NCBI RefSeq assembly: GCF_000186865.1
Contig: NW_008705586.1
Location: 417,374 to 433,092 of the forward strand
Origin: Aureococcus anophagefferens
Lineage: Eukaryota > Sar > Pelagophyceae > Pelagomonadales > Pelagomonadaceae
Reading direction: 5' to 3'
Length of the DNA stretch: 15,719 bases
Shown here: positions 6,266 to 13,841 of the stretch, in pieces
Layout: each line of letters starts with the position of its first letter
How positions within the stretch are numbered: the stretch's first letter is position 1
Translations under genes and position numbers: made by a program
The notes under the pieces: model-generated
What the model was told of the DNA's origin: nothing
What the model saw: the letters and a program-made list of their open reading frames with translations, nothing else
Database searches by the model: none

Positions 6266-8466
6266 TTAACCGAGCGCCGCGAAGATGCGATCGTGGCGCA
6301 TGTGGGACGCGTCGGCGCAGTTCACGAGCGTCGTCTCGATGTCGGACGCGTGGCAGTAGTAGGCGGCCTCGATGTTGCACGGGTCGCAAAAGTACCCCCG
6401 CAAGATGGGGTAGGTCTTGCGGTGGTCCGCGCAGAGGCCCCGGTTCGTCGACACGCGGCGCTTGAGCTCGTCCGGCACCTCCGCCAGCGGCCGGCGGACC
6501 TCCTCTCCGTCGTCCGCCATGGTCTCGGGGGCCGACGACACGGGGAAAGCGGGGTTGAGCGCGTCCAGTTCGTCCCGCGGGGACTGCGACGACTTCCGCT
6601 TGTTCGCCGCGGCCTGCGCGGCGAACGCGTCCTTCGACGCGCAGTGCTCGCAGGCCAAGGGCGGCTCGCGCGTCCCGCGCGCCGCCTCCCGGCACTTGAT
6701 GTCGAAGGCGCGGAGCCAGTCGAAGGCCTCGCTCCCGACGAACTTGAGCACGACGCCCTCCATCTGGAAGTAGCTGAAGTCGCAGCCGAGGAAGAAGGGG
6801 CGCATTTTCAGCTCGCTCCAGAAGTCGTACCACTCCTTGCGGTATTCTCGATGGAGGCGGTTCTTCAGGTCGAAGTCGTGGTGCTCCGTGCTCCGCAGGT
6901 CGAACGAGAACGTGGACTGGAAATCGAGGTACGCGCGCTCGATCGTCACCGCAGCGTGATCGTCGTCGAGGTTGGAGGTGTCGGGGTACTGGAACTCGAA
7001 GGGCGACAGGAAGGGGTACGGGCGCCCGTCGGTAAACTTGACGGCCTTCCGCTCGTAGGACCCCGCGTCCCGCAGCGTGTCCTTGGCCTTCATCTCCGCC
7101 TGGGCAGGACAAGAGTGCGAAATTCCCAACTTCAAAGGCTCCTCTCTCGGCCATTTTCCACTCGTTTCGGCTGATTTTTGGACGAGCGATCATCTCTCGG
7201 AACGGTCTCGAAGCGTGGATGCTTTTCCCAGAACGCGCGCGCGTGGAACACTCACGTTGAAGCGACGTTGAATCACCCTTGTCCTGCCCTGATCTCCGCG
7301 AGCTCCGCGAACATGGCCGCGCGCGCGTCGGAAGCCAGGTACTTGAGGGAGCGGGGCGCGCCGTGGATGGCGGACCAGAACGCGTCGAGGCTCACGGGCC
7401 GGCCGGTGGAGCGCAGCTTCGCGATGTTGAGCATGATCTCGTGCGGGAGGTCGTCGAGCCGCGCGTCCTCCGGCGTCGCGTGGTCGTCGGGCGCGCCGTC
7501 GATGGCCGCGACGCGGCGCACGACGAAGCGCGCCGTGGCGGCGGCCCGGAGGTGGGCGGCCAGGTTGTACGAGGAGAGGAAGATGAAGTAGCAGAGGAGG
7601 AGGAACGCGGCGTCGGCGTCCTCCACGGCGCCGTGCGCGCCCTTGAGCGGCACGGAGAACGCCTGGAGGTAGACGCTGCCGAGGTCGCAGTTGAGGTCGT
7701 TGCTGGGCCGGCCGAGCGTGTCCCGCGCCATGGCGAGCGTGTCGATCGTGGGGGCGCCCTCGAAGACGACGTCGAAGTCGTTGTCGAGCAGCGCCTTCGC
7801 GAGGAACTGGAGGTCGAAGGGCACGTTGTGCGCGACGATGACGTAGTCCTTGAGGCCGCACATGAAGGAGACGAAGCCGCTGAGGGCCGTCTTGATGTCG
7901 ACGGCGTCGTGGCTCTCTAGCACCGGGCGTGTGAGGCCGTTGATCTTGATCGCCGTGGAGTGTGGATCGAGGACGACGCCGTGCGGCGGCATGACGTAGA
8001 CCGTGTACGTGCGGTTGTCTTTCTCGTCGACGACCTTGACGGCGATCTGCAATATGTGACTCGTGATCTCGCGACCGTCGGTCTCGATGTCGATGACGGC
8101 GATGGTGGCGCCGTCGGCGCCGATCTCCTCGCGGATGGCGCTCTCGTAGTCCGGGATGAGGGGCGCGGGCGCGGGCGCGGGCGCCTCCGTGACGGTCGCG
8201 GGCGCGGGCGCCTCCGTGACGGGCGCGGGCGCGGGCGCCTCCGTGACGGTCGCGGGCGCGTCGTCGGCCTCCGGCTCGTCGGAGCCGGCGTCGAAGTTGG
8301 TCGCGTCGCCGCTCCACGGCGCGTTGCCGCTCTCCGAAGCGTCGCCGTCGCCGTCGCCGGCGGCGCCGGGCTGCGCCTCGCGCGCCTCAGCGGCGCGGGC
8401 GAGGAGCGCCTGCGCGTGGGCCGGGCTTAGCTGGGCCAGCCGGGCGACCAGATCGTCGTCGTCCAT
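6266..8466 (-). CDS. DEDDh 3'-5' exonuclease with Cys/His-rich C-terminal module, 2 exons, 666 aa
   Basis: Exon 1 is 8466-7300 (389 codons) and exon 2 is 7099-6266; the introner between them is removed in phase 0 (A-E-L / A-E-M-K). Residues 121-290 are a DEDDh (DnaQ/Pol III epsilon-like) exonuclease: Exo I VIDIETDG with Asp126 and Glu128, Exo II AHNVPFD with Asp218, Exo III H278-G-A-V-E-D283. All catalytic residues are intact. Before it is an acidic N-terminus with a TEAPAPA repeat (72-102). Exon 2 starts with an unrecognised conserved-looking domain (FLSPFEFQYPD...WYDFWSELKMRPFFLGCDF). It ends with a possible zinc module: C-x2-C in ACEHC, then CADHRK...YFCDPCNIEAAYYCHA. Start MDDDDL is chosen as the first Met after a stretch with poor coding character; upstream in-frame Mets exist. 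Substrate (RNA or DNA) is unknown. Confidence 0.85.
7100..7291 (+). mobile_element. Introner copy D = intron of the exonuclease gene, inserted antisense
   Basis: A 192-bp element lying in the same orientation as copy A on the + strand, but inside a minus-strand gene. The + strand ends are CTGGGCAGGACAAG (7100-7113) and CTTGTCCTGCCCTG (7278-7291), 13 of 14 pairing. The perfect 8-bp duplication ATCTCCGC is at 7092-7099 and 7292-7299. On the gene strand the intron 7299-7100 begins GCGGAGAT and ends CTGCCCAG. The one unpaired terminal base is swapped relative to copy A, so that CAG sits at the gene-sense 3' end. The interior shares long exact stretches with copy A (for example 7118-7144 with 838-864). 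Confidence 0.95.
8161..8251 (-). repeat. Tandem repeat coding (TEAPAPAP/TV)n in the exonuclease N-terminus
   Basis: Three units of GCCTCCGTGACG(G) alternating with GGGCGC runs on the + strand give VTEAPAPA repeats on the gene strand. Low-complexity linker between the acidic N-terminus and the catalytic domain. Confidence 0.75.
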
Positions 8467-8744
8467 GCTTTGCCCTTTGCAGATGATGGTGAGCAGCACG
8501 CCCTTGGCGGACGAGGCGCCGCAAGGCATCGGCATTGCAGAGTAAACGCAATCCATCGATGCTTCGGCCACCCTCGGGCCTCGTCCAGAGGCTGCCCATC
8601 GATGGGCTGCTCGAAGCGTTGACAACATGCGACATGGTGGTGCTGCAGCGATCCAGCGAGGCGCATCGAAACCCGCGGTGACGGAACGCAGCTCTTGCAA
8701 GGGCGCCGCGACCAGCACCTGGGACGCGCCGTAGTCAGTCGCTC
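8467..8744. other. Non-coding upstream region of the exonuclease gene
   Basis: No convincing coding frame. Contains a 14-bp perfect palindrome GCCCATCGATGGGC at 8594-8607, with a related CCATCGATG ~40 bp to its left. It is moderately AT-richer than the flanks. Promoter elements for the minus-strand exonuclease, and for anything on the + strand, would lie here. Confidence 0.4.
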
Positions 8745-9306
8745 CTGGAGAACACGGCGTCGTCGTCGACGCCCGGCCCCTCGGCCACGACGTCGGCCGT
8801 GCCGAGGACATCGGCGAAGCCGTACGTGCCATCGAACCCCACGGACACGTTCAACGCCGTCGCCGGCGCTGCCGAGGGCGGGGGTCAAACCGCGCCGCCT
8901 CGCGCTCGGACGCGATCACCCGCCGCTGCACGCAGCAGGTCGTCGGCGCGCTGCTCAGCGTGCTCCAAGGCATCTCGTCGTCCAAGATCACAGTCTTGCG
9001 CAGCGGGCAGCGCACGGGCCGCGAGTTCGTCGTCGAGGCCTGCGGCGCCGCGCGCTCGGACATGCCGGACTGCCCCGACCGCGCGGTACCGCAGAGCCAG
9101 CCCTTCGACGACGCGTGCGGTCGGCCTTCTTCTTCAACTTCTTCTTCTCCAACGCCGCCGTCGCCGTCGCCCTCGACGTGCTCCAGCTCTTCTACGACAC
9201 TAGGCCGACGACGGCTCCGGCGGAGACGCTCCGCCACTCGCCGAGCCGCCTCTGCGCGGAGAACCCGCGCGACGTCGCGGGCCTCGACGTCGACCGGGAG
9301 ATCTGA
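8745..9306 (+). pseudogene. Broken gene or decayed copy of an unrecognised family (+ strand)
   Basis: Protein-like sequence continues across three frames. Frame 8799+3n gives AKPYVPSNPTDTFNAVAGAA. From ~8882 a second frame gives ITRRCTQQVVGALLSVLQGI and GREFVVEACGAARSDMPDC. From ~9125 a third gives AFFFNFFFSNAAVAVALDVL and RLCAENPRDVAGLDVDREI, then stop TGA at 9304-9306. No introns of normal type fit the switches. The last part aligns with the minus-strand segment below through a 29-bp exact inverted match (9245-9273 versus 9773-9801) and the pattern F-F-F-x-x-F-F / Y-F-Y-x-x-Y-F. Either a frameshifted pseudogene or a gene with sequence errors. Function unknown. Confidence 0.4.
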
Positions 9307-9600
9307 GAACGCGTACTGTCTCGAGAATGAGAAACCGAGACAGTACGGGCTTTTGGCTGCCTCACCGGTCCCCGGTGGCCCCCGGACACGCGTCTTCTCA
9401 CGAACGGAGCGCCAAGATTAAGCGGAGAGGGCACTGGAGGGGGGCTGGCGCGTCCAGCTCGCGCGATCGCGCGTGTTCGCGCGTCGTGATGGGCGTCTGG
9501 GAGCCGTCGGTTTCCCGGGCAGCGAGCGGCTCTCGGGTCGAACGCCACACCGCGCCCTCGGCGTCGCCCGGACGGCGTTCGAGCCATGGGAGACGGTCGT
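9307..9600. other. Convergent spacer with palindromes, no gene seen
   Basis: Besides the hairpin above, it holds CACCGG-TCC-CCGGTG (about 9364-9378) and a 14-bp palindrome CGCGCGATCGCGCG (9460-9473). No frame here has convincing protein character, although the minus-strand frame of the next feature can run through it if its frame switch is ignored. Confidence 0.4.
9312..9347. repeat. Perfect 12-bp hairpin downstream of the broken + strand gene
   Basis: CGTACTGTCTCG (9312-9323) and its exact reverse complement CGAGACAGTACG (9336-9347) are separated by a 12-nt A-rich loop. It begins 5 nt after the TGA at 9304-9306. It could be a 3'-end stem-loop or a small inverted-repeat remnant. Confidence 0.6.
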
Positions 9601-10110
9601 TCAGGGCTCCTCGCACCGCATGACGTCGCCGTTCGCGACCTTCTCCGCAGCGACCGTCGCGCTCGGTGCAGTACTGGAGCTCGTAGTAGGAGCCCTCGAG
9701 GTAGGCGCCGTCGAGCGCGAGGTCCACGGTCTGCTGCTCCGTCGCGGCGCCCTCAGCGGTCTCGACGTCGATGTCGCGCGGGTTCTCCGCGCAGAGGCGG
9801 CCGTTGGCGGCGAGCGCGGCCACGTCCGACGAGTCGCCGGCGTCCGCGGCGTCGCCGGAGGCGCCGGCGCCAAAGTAGACGCTGTAAAAGTAGCGGTCGC
9901 CGCGCGCGCCGCGGCCGGAACGCGTGGCCACGACGCAGTCGTAGCTTGCGTCGAACTGGTCGAGCGCCGCGGCGATTCGGACGTCGGCCGACGGCGTCCC
10001 AGCGGCCCGGTTGCCGCCGCTGCGCGCCAGAGCGTGCGCGAGAGCCGCCGCAGCGAATCTGTCCAGGACGCCCCAGACGTCCTCGGGCCGTCTCGCCACC
10101 GGCGCTCTGC
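9601..10110 (-). pseudogene. Unrecognised gene or pseudogene (- strand), inverted relative of 8745-9306
   Basis: Minus-strand coding-like sequence: EDVWGVLDRFAAAALAHALA, then FDASYDCVVATRSGRGARGD, RYFYSVYFGAGASGDAADAG, GRLCAENPRDIDVETAEGA and ALDGAYLEGSYYELQYCTERD. A one-base frame change near 9655 would then give TVAAEKVANGDVMRCEEP and a stop at 9601-9603. Without it the frame runs on to 9398 through Arg-rich, non-protein-like sequence. The 5' limit is uncertain; upstream of ~10110 the frame loses protein character. Shares the RLCAENPRD segment with the + strand copy. Function unknown. Confidence 0.4.
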
Positions 10111-10802
10111 CGCCCGCCGGGCAGCCGACGATTGGCAGCCCCAACCAGCCGCCAAGCGGTCGGTGTCGCGCGCAGTCCGCCGGTCGAGATCTCGCGCAGC
10201 GTTTGAAGCGATTGCCTTGCGTCGGCGGACACGGAGCACCGCACGCGCTTGGCGCCCAGGAAGCCCGACTCTGATGTCGAATGTGCTCATGGCCTCGAGG
10301 CCAAGTCTTGGAGATCCCTCGTTTGGATTTACACATTGTTTGCAATTGCACGTCACGATGGGGACCAGTCCCGACGCCTCGTCGGCCGGCGTTGTCATGG
10401 CGCCCTTCGTCCCGCGGCGGCGCGGTGCCCCCGGTGGGTCGCCTGTGTCGGCGGCGGCGCCCAACACCATCATGGTGGGCTGCCGCTGTCGGAGCAAATG
10501 CTCGGCCTCGCCGATCCCGACCGAGCTGCCACAGGAGCTTGGCCTCTTGGCGGCGCGCGATCGAGACCGTCGCGCACGGGCGCCGCGCCGTGTCGCTCGC
10601 GCCCCTCTCCCCAGACCGCGCGGCCGTCGCTCGCGCCCCACTCCCCAGGCCGCGCGCGCGCCGCCCCGGGGCGGCGGGCGGCGACGGTCGAGCGCCGAGC
10701 GCCGACCATCTTTTACACATGTTTTTACACAGGTGATAGCAAGAGCCTCGCTCGCCGCCGCAAGGCCGCCGCTCAACGCGCCGCCCGGCCTCTACGCATA
10801 TC
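10111..10802. other. Intergenic region upstream of the SMARCC-like gene
   Basis: No gene supported. Notable content: an AT-richer patch at 10315-10360, a 34-bp-period tandem repeat at 10592-10659 (unit GTCGCTCGCGCCCC-CTCCCCA), and ATCTTTTACACATGTTTTTACACA at about 10708-10731 shortened here as two near-copies of TTTTACACA. The TTTTACACA pair lies ~75 bp before the ATG at 10803 and could be part of its promoter. Confidence 0.4.
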
Positions 10803-13540
10803 ATGTCCGAGGGGTTCGACGACGAGCAGCGCCCGCCGTCTGCGCCAGGATCATCAAAACCTGTGCAGAATCCGGTGCCGCGGTCGCCGGAGCGGGACTC
10901 GCCGGCCAAGAAGAAGCACGCCAAGGAGGTCGTCGCAGCTCTAGAGGAGCACGCGCGCGCGGCGGCCGAGGAGCAGGCGCGGCGCGCGGCGGCCGAGGAG
11001 CAGGCGCGCGCGGCGGCCACGGAGAAGGCGCGGCGCGCGGCCGCGGACGCGGCGCGCCGCCGCTTCGAGGAGTGCCGCCGCGGCCTGAAGCCCCTCAAGG
11101 GCTTCGACGACCCGTTCTCCACGGGCTTCCTCAGCTTCGGCTTCTTCGCGAGGCGCGAGGGCGGCGACTTCGACTACTACCCGGACCTCGCGGCCTTCAA
11201 GAAGGCGTTCAAGGACGACTTCCACTGGAGGCCGTCGGAGACGCCGCGCAACGTGGCCTGGCAGTTGCGGGGCATGCCGTCTCCCTTGGACCTGTGCAAG
11301 GTCTACGCGTCGCTCTGGCCGGCGGACCCGCCGGCGAGCGCGGTCGCCGCCGCCGTCAAGAATCTCAGGCCCGCGCGCGCCAAGCGCGCCGCGCCCGCGG
11401 TCGCCTCGAAGGCGAAGGGCGACCTCCGGGGCCGGCGCGTGGGCTCGCACCTCCTCGGCCGCATCGTCAAGGTCCTCCGACCATCCCCCAGGGAGGGCCA
11501 CTGCCTCGTCGTGGGCGTCGTTTCGGCCGTCGCCGGCGCCGTGTCGAAGCACAGCGGCGACGTCGTCCCGCAGGGGCACTTCGAGGTGGAATTCGACTTC
11601 GACGACGCGTACGCGGGCTTCGTCGACCTCTCGCCCCGCTTCATCGAGGCGGCGAAGCCGAGCTACGATGTCCAGGAGACGGTCGACGCCTGGGACTTCT
11701 TCTGGGACTTCTCCGACGAGGCCACCGACGCGGTGGAGCGCGAGCCGCCGGCGCCCGTCCCGGAGGAGTCCGGCGCGGCCTCCACGGCGGCCGGGGCCGG
11801 CGTGGAGACCGCGACGCCCTTCGGCTTCTACGACCCGGCCCAGGTCGACCCGAGCTTTCGCGCGGCCGCCGTCGACTACGGCGGCGAGGACTTCCGCGAG
11901 GCCGTCACGCCCCTCGCGCTGAAGCTCGGCGAGTCCGCCGAGGGCCTCGCGGCGCTCGCGTACGCGCTCGCCGAGGCGAACGTCGCCGTCCTCGGGCCCG
12001 GGTCGTCCTACGCCGTCGACGGCGGCGGGCCGCCGGACATGGCCATGCTCCCGGCGCGGCACCTGCGCGACGTGCGCGACGGCGGCTGCCTCGAGGCCGC
12101 GTTCCGCGCGCTCGACGCGGGCGCGCGCGCGGCGCTGAGCGGCGGCGACGAGGCGGCCAAGCACGGCGCGCTCGCGGCCGTCGCGGGCGCCTGGGCCGAC
12201 GCGGGCCTCTACGCGCCGCCCGCGGTCTGGTTCGACGACGGCGTCGACCCCGCCGTCGCCGCGGAGCTCGGCACCGTCGCCGCGGAGCTCGGCGCGACGC
12301 TCGCCAACTCGCAGGCCGAGGCGACGCACGTCGTCCGCCACGACGCGGCCATCGACGGCGTGCCCGACGTCGACGGCGCGCCCGACGTCGACAACGCGAG
12401 CATGGACTTCAGCGACCACGGCATGGACGTCGACCGCGCCGACCCCCAGTACTTCACGACGCTCGTCGTCGACGCGCGGCGGCGCCTCGCGCTCGTGCAC
12501 TGGTGGTACCTGCCGGACTCCAAGGACGAGTGGATCCCGCTCGAGCGCGTCGCGGTCAAGGGCGTCACCATCGCCGACGCGACGGCCTGGAACCGCCCGG
12601 CCACGCCGGGGCGCCGGCCCTTCCGCGTCTGCGAGCGCTACCTCCGCGACGCGGCGAAGTCCCGCGAGTTCGGCTCCGAGGCCGACTACGCGCCCGAGGA
12701 CGACGACGCCGCGCCGGGGTCCAGGAGACGCCCGAATTCGAGGTCCACATGTACCACCCGGACCTCCCGCCGCGCCAGATGGACCTGTACGCCAAGGGCC
12801 TCGATTTACGCGTCGCGTGCGGCGAGGACGCGCGCGTCTTCTTCGCGCAGTGCACCTGGAAGGCTCTCCACGCGTTGCTACGCTACGTCTACAACGTCAA
12901 CATCAACGTATTACAAATCTCCCGTCCTCTGATGATCGACGCGCTCTGCGCCGCGGGGATGTGCGCCGTCGACCCCCGGAAACACGGCGCGCAGATCACG
13001 CAGGTGAACACGAAGAAGTTCCAGAAGCAGTCGATGATTGTGATGCTCCAGACCATGAATGTCGCCCGCTCCCAACGCGCCGCCGAGCGGCTCGCCGGCT
13101 CGCCGTCGAAGATGCGCGGCATCGGCGGGCGGGCTCCCGCTCGGACCGTGGGAGCGTCGTACAATGTGCTCAGCAGAAAGAAAGCGCACCACTTGTTCAA
13201 GCGCCAGTTCCGCCCGTCGGCCGACGAGATGCCGTCGGCGAAGTACACGCCGGAGGTCGTCGAGTGGTACACCTACACGCCCTACTGGCCGCACGACAAG
13301 TTCGACTCGAAGCTGGACTGCTACTGTTGCGCGCGGCTGTACCAGGACACCGGCGGCATGGTCTTCTGCGAACACGCGCACGTGCCGCTCGCGTCCCTGG
13401 TCGCGGTGCGCGACAACGGCGCCTGCCACGTGTGCAACGTCGTCTGGATCGCCACGTTCGACGACCTCGCCGAGCGCTACGACCTCGACTTGCCGCAGAA
13501 ACGCTACGTCGCGCGCGCGCTCGCCCAGCACTGGGCCTAG
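10803..13540 (+). CDS. SMARCC/BAF155-like chromatin-remodelling subunit, frame break at ~12720
   Basis: First frame, 10803-12720 (~639 codons): residues ~40-95 are an Ala/Glu/Arg coiled coil (EEQARRAAAEEQARAAATEK). Residues ~205-285 are a beta-rich domain (HCLVVGVVSAV...GHFEVEFDFDDAY). Residues ~468-635 resemble the SMARCC N-terminal module: a BRCT-like part (WFDDGVDPAVAAELG...EATHVV), a chromo-like part (LALVHWWYLPDSKDEWIPL) and a WL-D-x-F-x-E-x-DY-like end (RYLRDAAKSREFGSEADY). Coding then moves back one base near a G4 run at 12716-12719 and continues to the TAG at 13538-13540. That second part (~273 codons) has no SWIRM or SANT domain I can recognise, but has a Cys/His cluster (CYCC, CEHAH, CHVC). 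SMARCC proteins are scaffold subunits of SWI/SNF in the nucleus. Explanations: sequence error, a 35-nt GC-AG intron (12690-12724), or two genes. Confidence 0.6.
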
Positions 13541-13546
13541 GGCGCC

Positions 13547-13764
13547 GCTAACGCTGTGTCATACTCCAGCCTAGGGCCGCGAGGCTCCGCGCGCCGGGTA
13601 AGAAGTACTGAGAGGCTACTGAATGCGGCGCATGCCATCATGATCGGACCAGCGCATGACCCCCGGCCGGCCAAAAAAATCGTTGCGGCGGCGCAGGTGG
13701 GCGCGACGCTGGGCGCGACGAGACGGTGCGCGCGACGTTACAGAACCAAAAACACAGCGTTAGC
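13547..13764. repeat. 218-bp segment bounded by a perfect 13-bp inverted repeat
   Basis: GCTAACGCTGTGT at 13547-13559 and its exact reverse complement ACACAGCGTTAGC at 13752-13764. It fills most of the gap between the SMARCC-like and ASPM genes. Flanking bases (GGCGCC / TTCGTA) do not match, so no target duplication is visible. No introner core inside. It encloses the second copy of the 3'-flank block (13569-13611). MITE-like, but unproven. Confidence 0.5.
13569..13611 (+). repeat. Second copy of the 3'-flank block (GCGCGCCGGGTAAGA...GTACTGA)
   Basis: Aligns with 6192-6233 over ~42 bp with about four differences and one gap. Both begin GCCTAGGGCC and end GTACTGA. At 6192 the block starts in a real stop codon; here it starts 28 nt after the SMARCC-like stop, which is itself in GCCTAGGGC. 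Confidence 0.65.
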
Positions 13765-13841
13765 TTCGTAAGGTGTCGCTTCGAACCTTTCAAACCGCGC
13801 GAAGCCAAAAAAAATCGCGTCGAAAGACACTACACGCGACA

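Noticed and set aside
5058..7193. 711-codon open frame on the minus strand
   Set aside because: It runs antisense to the acidic gene and through the exonuclease and its introner in the wrong frame. Its product is Arg/Leu/Val-biased, typical of antisense frames in GC-rich DNA.
8594..8607. 14-bp palindrome as an operator or restriction-type site
   Set aside because: Short palindromes are expected in this composition and nothing else points to a regulator binding there.
10941..12500. 519-codon minus-strand open frame
   Set aside because: Antisense shadow of the SMARCC-like gene; low-complexity Arg/Val/Asp content and no motifs.
9473..12718. Long plus-strand open frame in the frame of the SMARCC-like gene's second part
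   Set aside because: Upstream of ~12719 it is Arg/Gly/Ala-biased and overlaps the well-supported SMARCC frame. Only its last part (12719-13540) has protein character.
13556..13771. Small plus-strand open frame in the spacer
   Set aside because: Lies within the 218-bp inverted-repeat segment, has no recognisable motif, and contains the 3'-flank block; more likely non-coding.
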